This document shows positions 7,781 to 17,433 of a stretch of DNA of 64,000 nt, piece after piece; position 1 is the stretch's first letter; each line of letters begins with the position of its first letter. The notes beneath the pieces are model-generated. The model saw only the letters and a list, made by a program, of their open reading frames with translations, made no database searches and was not told the origin of the DNA. Both the position numbers and the translations under genes were made by a program. The DNA is taken from NCBI RefSeq assembly GCF_045310675.1, contig NZ_JBJHZZ010000003.1:124001-188000 (forward strand), in the 5' to 3' direction. The DNA comes from Clostridium_AT stratigraminis. Its GTDB lineage: Bacteria; Bacillota; Clostridia; Clostridiales; Clostridiaceae.

Positions 7781-9850
7781 TTACACTGTCACAACTCCTT
7801 CAGTTCTTATCTCTATGTCGTTTGGTATTTCATTAAGTGATAAGACCATAACACTAGGAAACACCATTTCAATTAATCTCCTAAAGGCAGGTCTAATTTT
7901 TGGTGAAACAAGTATTACCGGTTGATTTTCATTAAAGTAAACATTATCAATTACATTTTTTATAGAATTTAGAATCTTACCTGTAGTATCTGGGTCTACT
8001 GCTGGGAAAGAACCCTGCATTGATTTTTGAATATTATTTGCTAATTTTTCCTCTACTTCAGGTGAAAGAGTAGCTACTGTAATAGCACCCTTATCATCAA
8101 CGATTGGATTGCAAATTGTCCTTCCTAATGTAAAGCGGACATATTCAGTTAATAGTTCTAAGTCCTTAGTAGACCTGGAGTTATCTGCAAGTGACTCTAA
8201 TATAGAAACCATATCTTTAATAGGAACCTTTTCCTTAAGCAAGTTCTGAAGAACCTTTTGAACCTCACCAATAGTCATAAGGTCAGGTATAAGTTCCTCT
8301 ACAACTGCACTATATTTTTCCTTTACTGCATCAACTATTAATTTTACTTCCTGTCTACCAAGAAGTTCATGTGAATGACTCTTTATAGTTTCAGTTAAGT
8401 GAGTTACCATAACTGTAGTTGGATCAACTACGGTAAGTCCTTTTATTTCTGCATCTTCTCTCTGATCCTTATTAATCCAAAAAGCTGGCAAGCCAAAGGA
8501 TGGTTCTATTGTTTTTATACCTTGAATTTCTAATTCGCCATTAGTAGGATCCATACATAGAAGCATGTTAGGCATTAGTTCACTCTTGGCAGTTACAGTT
8601 CCCCTAATTTTTATTATATATTCATTTGTTTTAAGCTGAAGATTGTCTCTAATTCTAATTGGCTGTACTACAATCCCCATTTCTATAGCACATTGTCTTC
8701 TTACTGATGATATTCTTTCAAGTAAGTCTCCTCCGGCACTTTCATCTGCAAGTGGGATTAAACCATAACCAATTTCCACTTCCATTGGTTCAACAGTTAT
8801 TAAGTTCATAACATTCTCAGGTTCTTTTCTTTCTGTTTCTATGATTTGCGCCTGTTCTTGCTCCATTTTTTCTATTACTTGATCCTTCTGATCCTTGAAT
8901 AATAGATAAGCAATTGTTCCTACACTAAAGGTCAAAATTAAAAATATAACATGTGGTAGTCCTGGTATAAAGGTTAAAAATAAAAGAACAACAGCTGCAA
9001 TTGCAATTACCTTTGGGAATCCAGTTAATTGATCAGCCACCAGATGTCCAAGATTTGTATCACTTCCAGAACGTGTAACCAATATACCGGAAGCAGTAGA
9101 AATTAAAAGGGCCGGAATTTGAGTTACTAGACCATCACCTATTGTTAATCTAACAAAGGTTTGTGCTGAAGTCGTTGCATCCATATTAAGCATTACTACT
9201 CCTATTATTATTCCACCTATGGAATTTATAAGAGTAATTATAATTGCAGCTATAGCATCTCCTTTAACGAACTTTGAGGCTCCATCCATGGCTCCATAAA
9301 AATCTGCTTCCATCTGAAGATTCTTCCTTTTAACTCTGGCTTGAGCTTCATCTATCATACCAGAGTTTAGGTCTGCATCTATGCTCATTTGTTTACCTGG
9401 CATAGCATCTAAGGTAAATCTTGCTGAAACTTCTGCAACTCTGCCAGAACCGTTTGTTATAACTAAAAATTGAATTATCATAATAATGAGGAATATAATT
9501 ATACCTACTATATAATTTCCACCTACTACAAAGTTTCCAAATGCATCTATAATATGACCTGCATAATGATCTTTTAATATAAGTCTTGTAGAAGATATAT
9601 TAAGTGCGAGTCTAAATAAGGTAGTAATTAACAGTAAGGTTGGAAAAACTGAAAATTGAAGTACTTCAGTTGTAAACATAGTTAAAAGAATTATTACTAC
9701 AGCTATAGTTATATTTAAGGCTATTAATATATCTAAAAGCCATGTAGGCAAAGGAATAATTATCATTAAGACAATACCTACTATAACAAAAGCCACAAGT
9801 ATATCAGAATTTCTTTTTACGTTAAATTTTGAATTTAAACTGCCTTCCAC
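7781..9850 (-). CDS. flhA: Flagellar export gate protein FlhA
   Basis: Proton-driven export gate subunit of the flagellar type III system. The first half (about 1-330) has eight hydrophobic segments and the family core RVAEVSARFTLDAMPGKQMS. The second half is the cytosolic ring domain that docks chaperone-substrate complexes (VQPIRIRDNLQLKTNEY region). 689 residues, typical length. It lies 15 nt after fliRB, and its stop codon abuts the flhF start as TAA-ATG. Confidence 0.97.
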   Translation of the reverse strand: MEGSLNSKFNVKRNSDILVAFVIVGIVLMIIIPLPTWLLDILIALNITIAVVIILLTMFTTEVLQFSVFPTLLLITTLFRLALNISSTRLILKDHYAGHIIDAFGNFVVGGNYIVGIIIFLIIMIIQFLVITNGSGRVAEVSARFTLDAMPGKQMSIDADLNSGMIDEAQARVKRKNLQMEADFYGAMDGASKFVKGDAIAAIIITLINSIGGIIIGVVMLNMDATTSAQTFVRLTIGDGLVTQIPALLISTASGILVTRSGSDTNLGHLVADQLTGFPKVIAIAAVVLLFLTFIPGLPHVIFLILTFSVGTIAYLLFKDQKDQVIEKMEQEQAQIIETERKEPENVMNLITVEPMEVEIGYGLIPLADESAGGDLLERISSVRRQCAIEMGIVVQPIRIRDNLQLKTNEYIIKIRGTVTAKSELMPNMLLCMDPTNGELEIQGIKTIEPSFGLPAFWINKDQREDAEIKGLTVVDPTTVMVTHLTETIKSHSHELLGRQEVKLIVDAVKEKYSAVVEELIPDLMTIGEVQKVLQNLLKEKVPIKDMVSILESLADNSRSTKDLELLTEYVRFTLGRTICNPIVDDKGAITVATLSPEVEEKLANNIQKSMQGSFPAVDPDTTGKILNSIKNVIDNVYFNENQPVILVSPKIRPAFRRLIEMVFPSVMVLSLNEIPNDIEIRTEGVVTV

Positions 9851-9865
9851 TTTGCCTCCGCCTTT

Positions 9866-11695
9866 CTACTTTCTCTTTTTCATTTTGTATATTGCCGCTA
9901 GTATTTCTGCAACAGCCTGATACATTTCACCAGGTATAGCAGAATCAATTTCTACTTCACTATATATAAGCCTTGCCAAGGCTCTATTTTCCATTATTGG
10001 TACTTTATTTTCTTTTGCAATTTCCTTTATTTTAATAGCTATATTATCAGCACCTTTAGCAACAAGCACCGGAGCCGAGTCCTTTCCTTCCTCATATCTA
10101 AGCGCGCAGGCAATATGAGTAGGATTAGTAACTACTACAGTAGCATTTGGTACAGCCTGCATCATTCTCCTAGAAGCTAATTCTCTTTGCCTCTGCTTTA
10201 TTCTTGACTTGATTTGCGGGTCTCCTTCCTGCTGCTTAAATTCTTCTTTTATTTCTTGTTTGGTCATTCTAAGTTCTTTATTATACTTATATTTTTGATA
10301 TAGAAAGTCTATGGCTGCTATAACTATCATGACAATTGTTATCTTAAAGAAAATTCCTATTACAATTTTGCTGAAAATAGAGGGTAATAATTCTATTCTT
10401 GTATTTCCAATGTTTAATAATGTATTATAATTACCTTTTATGTAGGTGTAGCTAATATAGCTTAGAATGCTTATTATTGCCACATCTTTTATAGTTTCAA
10501 CAAAGGTTCTAAAGGAAAAAATCCTTTTTAATCCATTAATAGGATTAAGCTTAGATAGCTGCATCTTTATAGGCTCTCCGGTGAACATAAAACCCACTTG
10601 GATGAAATTTGCGGCTATACCAAAAATCATTATAGGTATAACCACAGGCAAAATTATTATTGCAGCCCGCCAAAGAGCAACTAAAGTTAAATTTTGTACT
10701 GTATTATAGTCAATATTTGTAGTTAAATAATTACCTAAAAACATCCTTGTAGTTGAAAGTAAGCTGTTTCCTACATACGCACCCAAAATAACAAGTATCA
10801 ATGTAGAAGCTACAAGGGTTAGTGCCAAATTTACTTCCTTGCTTCTAGCAACTTGTCCTTTTTTTCTTGCCTCGCTTTTCTTTTTAGGTGTAGCTTCCTC
10901 GGTTTTATCCTCTGAAGCAAATATAATAATACATGGAATAATTTTAAAAAGTCCTTTTATAGCTTGTTGGGTATTATCAAAATTTAATACAAAAAGATTC
11001 ATTATAAGTGGTAAAATTACAACCAAGCTTAGCAGTCCCATAAGTATTTTAATAGGCAGCCCCAATATCATAACATTTAACTGAGGTACTGTTCTGCCAA
11101 TTAACCCAAGGGTTATATCCACAATAATTACAATTAATACTATTGGAACGGCAATTTTAAAACCTATTATAAAAAACTGAATAAAAGCTGTAAATATGAG
11201 GTTAAAGCTCGCCTCTGAAAGAATAAACTTACCAAGACTTATTGAATTAAAACTTTCAATTAAAGCTTTTATTAGCATATGATGACCGTCAATGCTAAAG
11301 AATAAAATAACACTGCTCCAGTACATAGCCTGCTCTACTAAAGTAACATTACTGTTTGAATTAGGGTCAAAGGTATTCACCATAGAAAACCCTATTTGAA
11401 GATCAATAATATTGCCCGCCATTTTTATGCTGTAAAAGCATAAATTTGTTATATAACCTAGGGTAAGACCTATAATAATTTCACAGAATACTGCAGCAAC
11501 TAAGCTATAATTGCTGGCCACACTTAAGGTTTTGTAATCTATTCCAGGCATTAACACATAAGCTGTAACTAATGAAAGTGCAATTTTAGCAGCATTTGGC
11601 GTGCCTTTAGGGAAAAAAATTGGTACAACTATAAAGAAAGTTAACATCCTTACGAAAATTAAAATGAGAGTTGTAAAATATGCGATATCAATCAA
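9866..11695 (-). CDS. fliR-flhB: Fused flagellar export proteins FliR-FlhB
   Basis: Residues 1 to about 248 are FliR (six membrane segments, IGLTLGYITNLCFYSIKMAG) and about 254 to 609 are FlhB, starting ASEDKTEEATPKKKSEARKK with four further membrane segments. The autocleavage site NPTH is at residues 524-527, so substrate-specificity switching is probably retained. No stop or ribosome binding site separates the halves. FliR-FlhB fusions are known from clostridia; elsewhere the two are separate genes. The fusion fixes a 1:1 ratio, consistent with FlhB wrapping the FliPQR gate. Confidence 0.95.
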   Translation of the reverse strand: MIDIAYFTTLILIFVRMLTFFIVVPIFFPKGTPNAAKIALSLVTAYVLMPGIDYKTLSVASNYSLVAAVFCEIIIGLTLGYITNLCFYSIKMAGNIIDLQIGFSMVNTFDPNSNSNVTLVEQAMYWSSVILFFSIDGHHMLIKALIESFNSISLGKFILSEASFNLIFTAFIQFFIIGFKIAVPIVLIVIIVDITLGLIGRTVPQLNVMILGLPIKILMGLLSLVVILPLIMNLFVLNFDNTQQAIKGLFKIIPCIIIFASEDKTEEATPKKKSEARKKGQVARSKEVNLALTLVASTLILVILGAYVGNSLLSTTRMFLGNYLTTNIDYNTVQNLTLVALWRAAIIILPVVIPIMIFGIAANFIQVGFMFTGEPIKMQLSKLNPINGLKRIFSFRTFVETIKDVAIISILSYISYTYIKGNYNTLLNIGNTRIELLPSIFSKIVIGIFFKITIVMIVIAAIDFLYQKYKYNKELRMTKQEIKEEFKQQEGDPQIKSRIKQRQRELASRRMMQAVPNATVVVTNPTHIACALRYEEGKDSAPVLVAKGADNIAIKIKEIAKENKVPIMENRALARLIYSEVEIDSAIPGEMYQAVAEILAAIYKMKKRK

Positions 11696-11707
11696 AGCCT
11701 ATCCCAC

Positions 11708-11977
11708 CTAATGTACTATATTTGAAATAAGTGAAAAAATTCTTTCAGTAAAATTCACTGTTGTATGGAGCATCCAAGGTCCAGCTATAAGCCCAACTAC
11801 TGCTGCAGCAATAATCTTTGGAACGAAAGTTAGTGTCTGTTCCTGAATTTGGGTAGTTGCCTGAAATATACTGATAACAAGTCCTACCACAATGGCTACC
11901 AAAAGTATAGGAGCTGCCACTAGAAGTCCGGTTTGAATCGCATCCTTTAATACAGACATAATCATATTTTCACTCAT
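11708..11977 (-). CDS. fliQ: Flagellar export gate protein FliQ
   Basis: 89 residues with two transmembrane hairpins, the typical FliQ size. Motifs are LLVAAPILLVAIVVGLVISI, FQATTQIQEQTLTFVPKI and a C-terminal AGPWMLHTTVNFTERIF. It forms the inner-membrane gate helix with FliP and FliR. Spaced 12 nt from fliRB and 22 nt from fliP. Confidence 0.96.
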   Translation of the reverse strand: MSENMIMSVLKDAIQTGLLVAAPILLVAIVVGLVISIFQATTQIQEQTLTFVPKIIAAAVVGLIAGPWMLHTTVNFTERIFSLISNIVH

Positions 11978-11999
11978 CTAATATCACTCCTGCTTCTTA

Positions 12000-12767
12000 T
12001 CATGAAAAACTCATTATTAATGACTTTACTATTAAATGCCACCCGTCAACCATTACAAAAAGCAGTAATTTAAAAGGCAGTGAAATCATTACAGGTGGAA
12101 GCATCATCATACCCATTGATAAAAGTACACTAGCTACGACTAAGTCTATTATTAAAAATGGTATGAATAACAGAAAGCCAATAGTAAATGCTGTCTTAAG
12201 TTCACTTATTATAAAGGCTGGTATAACTACATAAAGTGGGACATTATCCTTAGTAATTTCTCCTGGGACCTTTGCTATATCAACAAATAATTTTAAATCA
12301 GCTTGTCTAGTTTGTTTTAGCATAAATTCTCTTAATGGTTTTGAACCCTCATCTATAGCCTGCTGCTGGGTAATTGTGTTGTTTAAATAAGGTTGAATAG
12401 CTTTGGTATTAATAGTATTAAAAGTTGGTGCCATAATAAATATGGTAAGAAATATTGCTAATCCAGTTAATACCTGATTTGGAGGAGCCTGCTGTGTTCC
12501 CATAGCATTTCTTAAAAAAGAAAATACCACTATAATTCTAATAAAGCTTGTCATCATCACAATGATAGATGGCAATAATGTTAATATTGTCAGCATTATA
12601 AGAAGCTTAATATTATCTACATATTGCTGAGGTGTATTTGCTGCACCATCAACTGAAATATTTACATTAGGTATTGGTATTGATGCAGGTGCTGCATGGA
12701 CTTTATACCCTAAAAATAATGAGAAGGTTATAAACGAAATTATCAAAGCTGCATTCTTTTTTCTCAT
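12000..12767 (-). CDS. fliP: Flagellar export gate protein FliP
   Basis: 255 residues. An N-terminal signal peptide (LIISFITFSLFLGYKVHA) is followed by the FliP core: TSFIRIIVVFSFLRNAMGTQ, then PPNQVLTGLAIFLTIFIMAP. The signature PAFIISELKTAFTIGFLLF occurs near residue 185. It forms the pentameric ring of the export gate. It begins 2 nt after fliO and continues the fliOPQR order. Confidence 0.97.
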   Translation of the reverse strand: MRKKNAALIISFITFSLFLGYKVHAAPASIPIPNVNISVDGAANTPQQYVDNIKLLIMLTILTLLPSIIVMMTSFIRIIVVFSFLRNAMGTQQAPPNQVLTGLAIFLTIFIMAPTFNTINTKAIQPYLNNTITQQQAIDEGSKPLREFMLKQTRQADLKLFVDIAKVPGEITKDNVPLYVVIPAFIISELKTAFTIGFLLFIPFLIIDLVVASVLLSMGMMMLPPVMISLPFKLLLFVMVDGWHLIVKSLIMSFS

Positions 12768-12769
12768 AT

Positions 12770-13117
12770 TTAATCTTCCTTCTTTTTAAATACTTTTTCA
12801 TATAAATCTTTAAAACTTGTATACTGAGGTAATTCTTTTACAGCTTCAACTTGCGCTAATTCACTAGCTTCTAGCTCTATAAGCTTTTCTATTTTGCCAT
12901 TACAGGAGGAAAGAACATAGCCCTTTTCACCAATTTTAACTACTAAAAGGCTATTTTCTTTAGAAAGCCCTACCCTCTCTAAAACCTTTATAAACCTTCC
13001 ATTTTGAAGTGTTTGCAATTTACTGCCGCCAAATTTCATAGAGATATAAAATATTAATAATATAATTGGAAGGAAAATAAATATTTTAAGTAACATAAAC
13101 CAAAAGCTAGAATCCAT
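12770..13117 (-). CDS. fliO: Flagellar biosynthesis protein FliO (FliZ-type)
   Basis: 115 residues: one N-terminal membrane segment (LLKIFIFLPIILLIFYISMK) followed by a short cytosolic beta-rich domain (GRFIKVLERVGLSKENSLLV). FliO helps assemble the FliP ring. The sequence family is weakly conserved, so the call leans on size, topology and position directly before fliP. Confidence 0.85.
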   Translation of the reverse strand: MDSSFWFMLLKIFIFLPIILLIFYISMKFGGSKLQTLQNGRFIKVLERVGLSKENSLLVVKIGEKGYVLSSCNGKIEKLIELEASELAQVEAVKELPQYTSFKDLYEKVFKKKED

Positions 13118-13128
13118 AAGTATCTCCT

Positions 13129-13635
13129 TTACTGTACTAAAATGTCATTTATGTATACACTATTAGCTTTTCCGGATTGAAAAAGTGGGTTAACCTTTGT
13201 TAAAATTTCCTTTTTCAAACTATCGATACCCATTTGTGTATCGATATCTGTAGACTTTTTAGATCTAAGTACACTTATTATTGTATCTCTAATATTATCT
13301 GTTTTATCCGCTAATTCTTTATCCATATTCTTTTTAGTCTTTGCATCATAACCTAAGGAGAGCTTTATTTTTAAATATTTTTTTCCGCCATCATCAGATA
13401 GATTAACTAAAAATTCATCTAAGGAATAGGTATATGGTGAGGCGTCTGAGTTATTTACTGCGGCTACAGTAGTTGAATTATTTATAACTACTGGAGTTTT
13501 CTGAGCTGCTAAAAGATATCCTACAAAGCTTAAACTCCCTACAATTAAGACAAGAAGTACTATTAAAATAACTTTAAATAAAGCACCATTGCTTTTACCT
13601 TTTTCTTTTACATCTTTTTCTTTTTTCTCTGCCAT
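13129..13635 (-). CDS. fliL: Flagellar basal-body protein FliL
   Basis: 168 residues. A Lys/Glu-rich cytosolic start precedes one membrane anchor (VILIVLLVLIVGSLSFVGYL), an Ala/Asn/Thr/Val-rich linker, and a periplasmic-type domain (YSLDEFLVNLSDDGGKKYLK) that is stomatin-like in solved homologues. FliL surrounds the stator and aids torque. Flanked by flbD and fliO. Confidence 0.9.
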   Translation of the reverse strand: MAEKKEKDVKEKGKSNGALFKVILIVLLVLIVGSLSFVGYLLAAQKTPVVINNSTTVAAVNNSDASPYTYSLDEFLVNLSDDGGKKYLKIKLSLGYDAKTKKNMDKELADKTDNIRDTIISVLRSKKSTDIDTQMGIDSLKKEILTKVNPLFQSGKANSVYINDILVQ

Positions 13636-13659
13636 AACTAGTCTCCTTTGTACACTCTA

Positions 13660-13854
13660 TTACTTCATCCCAAGTCTAAATATCTTGCTTTTATATTCAA
13701 TAACTCTATTAATAATTTCATCAACTTCTTCATGAACAAGGTATTTATTTCCGTTTATAAGTGTTATTAAACTTTCAGGAACAGCTTCAAGCTTTTCTAT
13801 GTTGTCTGCATTTATAATAATTTCTTTATTATTTAGTCCAGTAAGCTTTATCAA
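13660..13854 (-). CDS. flbD: Flagellar protein FlbD
   Basis: 64 residues, the typical length for FlbD/YlzI. Recognised by MIKLTGLNNKEIIINADNIE, then TLINGNKYLVHEEVDEIINR. It starts at TTG (13852-13854) 6 nt after AGGAGGG. Function is poorly defined in the family, but its place between flgE and fliL is conserved in Bacillota. Confidence 0.9.
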   Translation of the reverse strand: MIKLTGLNNKEIIINADNIEKLEAVPESLITLINGNKYLVHEEVDEIINRVIEYKSKIFRLGMK

Positions 13855-13862
13855 AATTATCC

Positions 13863-13972
13863 CTCCTGTTTATTAGGCGAGCCGCGAGAGGCTATGGCCT
13901 ATCAAATGATGCACTAATATGGTTTTTATTAGTTAAAATATGATAAATGAAACATCCCGCGACTCATATATT
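13863..13972 (-). repeat. Intergenic inverted repeat between flgE and flbD
   Basis: The 120-nt gap is GC-rich at its ends compared with its surroundings. On the minus strand GAGTCGCG near 13965 can pair with CGCGGCTC near 13880 (one G-U pair). Inside, CTAATA and TATTAG form a second stem. There is no T-run, so it is not a standard terminator. It could set hook-gene mRNA processing or stability; function is unknown. Confidence 0.4.
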
Positions 13973-13974
13973 TA

Positions 13975-15027
13975 TTATCTCTTTAAGCTTAATATATCTT
14001 GAAGTATTTCATCTCCTGTAGTAATTGTTTTTGTGTTAGCTTGGAAAGCTCTGCTAGATACTATCATATCAGTAAATTGCTCTGCAAGATCAACATTTGA
14101 CATTTCAAGCATACCTTGAAGCATATCGCCATACCCTTTACTGTTGTCTTTTGCTGAACCTATACCAGTTCTAATAGTTGCATCACCAGAGTTTGCCGAT
14201 TCACTATATAAATTTTTTCCAAGCTTTGTTAAACCAGCAGGATTCTTAAAAGAAGCCATTGCAATTTGTCCTAAAACTGATACGCTGCCATCTTCTAAAA
14301 CTGCCGATATTTGACCATCCTTACCAATACTAAAAGATTGTATTCTAAGTGATGTAGCTGGCACCCCATTAACTGGATCACCTGGATCTGTAACCACAGA
14401 ATCAGGTATTACTAATGGAACTAATGTTGGTGCATTCTTATCAACTGAATATGGTTTATTTGCATCAACAAAGTTAACACTTGGAACACCATTTGTATAA
14501 TCAACAGAATTAGGATCGCCAGCAGTACCAGTACTAACTGCATAGCCCATTACTCTATAACCATCAGATGTTAAAAGATTACCTTGGCTGTCTAGGGTAA
14601 AAGAACCATCTCTTGTGTAAGAAATATTCATCCCATTAGTTCCTGTAATACTGCTAAAATTATTTGCATCAAGAGTAACACCTGCAGTATTTGTTTGCGG
14701 TACTGGTCCGATTCCAACTACAAAGTATCCATCACCATCAATAGCAGCATCTAAGTTTCTACTGGTTGGCTGCATCATACCTTGAGTTACCATTGTATCT
14801 ATACCTGCTAATTGAACACCTAAGCCAACTTGTCTTGGGTTTATACCACCTTGATTTACTCCTGCAGAAAGTGCCTGAGATACATTTTGGCTAAGCATAT
14901 CCTCAAAGCGTACTCTTGCGCTTTTAAATGCAGTAGTTCCTACATTAGCTATATTGTTACCTATTACGTCTAATTTAGTTTGATTAACCTTCATTCCAGA
15001 TATTCCAGAATATAGTGATCTTAACAT
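13975..15027 (-). CDS. flgE: Flagellar hook protein FlgE
   Basis: 350 residues, a compact hook subunit. The N-terminal motif MLRSLYSGISGMKVNQTKLD with NNIANVGTTAFKSARVRFED is typical, as are AAIDGDGYFVV and SYTRDGSFTLD. The C-terminal LEMSNVDLAEQFTDMIVSSR ends the protein as in other axial proteins. It lies downstream of flgD and a TIGR02530-like gene, the normal order. Hook length would be set by FliK from the same operon. Confidence 0.95.
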   Translation of the reverse strand: MLRSLYSGISGMKVNQTKLDVIGNNIANVGTTAFKSARVRFEDMLSQNVSQALSAGVNQGGINPRQVGLGVQLAGIDTMVTQGMMQPTSRNLDAAIDGDGYFVVGIGPVPQTNTAGVTLDANNFSSITGTNGMNISYTRDGSFTLDSQGNLLTSDGYRVMGYAVSTGTAGDPNSVDYTNGVPSVNFVDANKPYSVDKNAPTLVPLVIPDSVVTDPGDPVNGVPATSLRIQSFSIGKDGQISAVLEDGSVSVLGQIAMASFKNPAGLTKLGKNLYSESANSGDATIRTGIGSAKDNSKGYGDMLQGMLEMSNVDLAEQFTDMIVSSRAFQANTKTITTGDEILQDILSLKR

Positions 15028-15115
15028 ATTTATTTAGCCTCCTTTATTAATGTTGTATATTTTTACTTTGCTTCTATCCTTCCGCAAAGCTTGGCTTCCA
15101 AAAATGGTCCAGCCA

Positions 15116-15499
15116 TTATATAAGCACCACGCTATCAATATTTGTAAAAACATTTCCTTTACTGCTGTCTTTGTCTATGGCAGTAATAATAGTTCTATTT
15201 TTTATACTGGTTACAAGTGCTAGGTCTTTATATAAAATTAATGATTCACTTGAACCCTTTTCCACAGCTTTATTTATTCCTTCATTGATTTTATTCATGT
15301 CACTTTCATTTAAAGAAATATTCCTATCCATTAGTCTTTCTGCTGCATGCTTTGAAATTACAAAACTGTCATTTTTATTAATCTCTTTGCTTAGAATATC
15401 CTGAAAGGCACTGCCTTCCGCTTTCTTAGGTTTTTCAGATGGAAGTCTTGCAAAATCTTCAATTGAATACAGCTTGCCATTTATTACTCTATAGCTCAA
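15116..15499 (-). CDS. Flagellar operon protein of the TIGR02530 type
   Basis: 127 residues. The central SKHAAERLMDRNISLNESDM and the following INEGINKAVEKGSSESLILY match the small flagellar operon protein found between flgD and flgE in many Bacillota. Molecular role is unknown; it is presumed to act in hook assembly. Soluble, with no signal peptide. Twelve nt separate it from flgD. Confidence 0.8.
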   Translation of the reverse strand: MSYRVINGKLYSIEDFARLPSEKPKKAEGSAFQDILSKEINKNDSFVISKHAAERLMDRNISLNESDMNKINEGINKAVEKGSSESLILYKDLALVTSIKNRTIITAIDKDSSKGNVFTNIDSVVLI

Positions 15500-15511
15500 A
15501 ATTAATATATC

Positions 15512-15934
15512 CTAACCTGTTACAAGCTGTACATCTGAATATGGAAAATCCATTATTGAAGAAGGGTCATTTGGATTAACCTGTACACTTAATTTTACAG
15601 TTCCGCCATCCTTTGTAACTCCTCTTACCAAGCCGTAGTATTGATATCCATTGCTGTCATAATCTGAAAGTACTACTGTTTTACCTAATAAGGCAGATGC
15701 TCCAGAAAAGGTCATAGTGCTATTTAAATTTGACATTTGTTCTAGTGATGAAAACTGAGCTAGCTGTGAAATATATTGCGTGGAATCTTTAGCATCATCA
15801 GGGTTTTGATTTGACAATTCTGCTGATAATATTCTTAAAAATGCATCCTTATCCATTTCGCTTCCTGTTTTGCTGACTATTTTTGTACCTTTTGATGTCG
15901 CTGTTGAAGAAGCACTAATTGAATCAATTGACAT
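15512..15934 (-). CDS. flgD: Hook-capping scaffold protein FlgD
   Basis: 140 residues, a short version that keeps the conserved N-terminal region MDKDAFLRILSAELSNQNPD with YISQLAQFSSLEQMSNLNS. Little remains after it beyond one beta domain (LLGKTVVLSDYD to the end). FlgD caps the growing hook and is needed for FlgE polymerisation. Located between fliK and the TIGR02530-type gene. Confidence 0.92.
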   Translation of the reverse strand: MSIDSISASSTATSKGTKIVSKTGSEMDKDAFLRILSAELSNQNPDDAKDSTQYISQLAQFSSLEQMSNLNSTMTFSGASALLGKTVVLSDYDSNGYQYYGLVRGVTKDGGTVKLSVQVNPNDPSSIMDFPYSDVQLVTG

Positions 15935-15953
15935 AATATTACCTCCTTTTTAC

Positions 15954-17429
15954 TTAAGCTAATAAATTTACTGTGTTATTATCCTCTATGTAATTTTCCT
16001 TTTGTAAATCATCTTCTAGATTGTCTACTTTAATGTTGTTTCTACTTTGCTGCCTACCATTTTCACTTGAGCTGCCGTCTCCACTAAACAAGAAATTATC
16101 TCCATTATAAAGGCTTAAGCTAAAGTTTTGAATTGTCATATTTTGTTTAGCTAGTTCGCTGTTTATTGCTGGAAGCTGGGAATTTAGCAGATTATAGGTA
16201 TCTTTATTTGCAGCTGTAATATTAGCCTTCATAACACCATTTTCCATGCTTAGCTTAATAATCACTTCACCTAAATCCTTAGGTATAATCTTGACTGATA
16301 GTTCTTTAAGATTATTAAGATCCATAAATTTAACAGCCTTTATAAAGTCCTCATTTAAAGTTGCCTTATTTATAGTTAGATTGGCTTCATTAAGGGGTTG
16401 ATTGTCCAATTTAAAAGTTTCAAATCTATTTAGAATATTTGTAATTTTATCTGAAACATTATCTTTTGAATCTTTAGAAGTATTATTTTCTGTAAGTTGT
16501 TGTAATAGTTTGTCTTCTTTGTCTGAAGAAGTATCCTCAACCTTATTTGCTGCAATAATGTTTTTGCTTCCACTACTTAGTGAATTAAAGGCTTCATCAT
16601 TGCTTTCATTAGCTTCAGTACTATTCTTAGAAGTAAATCCTGCTGCTAATATATTATCCTTTAAAACTGTTGCAGTACTAATTTTATCTTCAATTAATCC
16701 TTTATTAATTGAAGTTGAAGCTTTACTAGAAGAAATGGTTTTTAGCTGATTAATAATAAGCTCTTTTAAGGTACCTTCATTACCAGTAACTGAAGCACCA
16801 TCACCTTTTTCTAAAAGGCCTGCTGTAATATTTTCACTTAGAGACTTATCTGACATAAGCTTATTTGTTATAACAGCAGCTAATTTTTCTATTGCTTTAT
16901 TATCAGACCCTTGAAGCTTATTTAAGTCTCCATCTTTGGAATTACTATTTAGCAAAAGTGAATTAAATATTTCATCTAAAGATGGGTTTTCATTATTTCT
17001 TTGGTTTAAATCTAAGGAATTCTTAGTTCCCAAATTATCCACTAAAATTTTTGAAATTACATCCTCAATATCCCTTGTATTAGCGGTACCGCCTGTACTT
17101 AACAAATTCATTAAGGTTTGATTATTACCTTGAGACAATAAAAGAAGCTGAATCAAATTATTTATATCCTTATCGTCTTTTGTTTCGCCTGCAATAGTGT
17201 CCTCCTCAATGGCTTTATTTTTATTCGAAGTATCTGTGCCTTTACTACATGAATCTTCTGTGTATTTTGCAGTATCAGCTTTGTCTTGAATAGTAACATT
17301 ATTAGCTCTATCATTTACTTCTTTATAAACCTTAGAAAAGCTGTTTCCTTTGTCCTTTACATTAGAAGTTTTAGAGGATACATCATTAAAATTAGAATTC
17401 ACCTTAAAATTAACATTACCTAGTTCCAT
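15954..17429 (-). CDS. fliK: Hook-length control protein FliK
   Basis: A long, low-complexity Ser/Asn/Asp/Lys-rich N-terminal ruler region precedes the conserved C-terminal domain (about 365-460: LKELSVKIIPKDLGEVIIKL and LLNSQLPAINSELAKQNMTI) that contacts FlhB to switch export specificity. I place the start at ATG 17429 (MELGNVNF), because GGAGGTG lies 6 nt upstream. The in-frame ATG at 17447 would overlap fliJ and has no site. The fliJ stop codon is inside this ribosome binding site, suggesting coupling. Confidence 0.88.
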   Translation of the reverse strand: MELGNVNFKVNSNFNDVSSKTSNVKDKGNSFSKVYKEVNDRANNVTIQDKADTAKYTEDSCSKGTDTSNKNKAIEEDTIAGETKDDKDINNLIQLLLLSQGNNQTLMNLLSTGGTANTRDIEDVISKILVDNLGTKNSLDLNQRNNENPSLDEIFNSLLLNSNSKDGDLNKLQGSDNKAIEKLAAVITNKLMSDKSLSENITAGLLEKGDGASVTGNEGTLKELIINQLKTISSSKASTSINKGLIEDKISTATVLKDNILAAGFTSKNSTEANESNDEAFNSLSSGSKNIIAANKVEDTSSDKEDKLLQQLTENNTSKDSKDNVSDKITNILNRFETFKLDNQPLNEANLTINKATLNEDFIKAVKFMDLNNLKELSVKIIPKDLGEVIIKLSMENGVMKANITAANKDTYNLLNSQLPAINSELAKQNMTIQNFSLSLYNGDNFLFSGDGSSSENGRQQSRNNIKVDNLEDDLQKENYIEDNNTVNLLA

Positions 17430-17433
17430 GTTC

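Noticed and set aside
13863..13972. Terminator between flgE and flbD
   Set aside because: Hairpin potential but no T-run, and the genes on both sides belong to one conserved operon.
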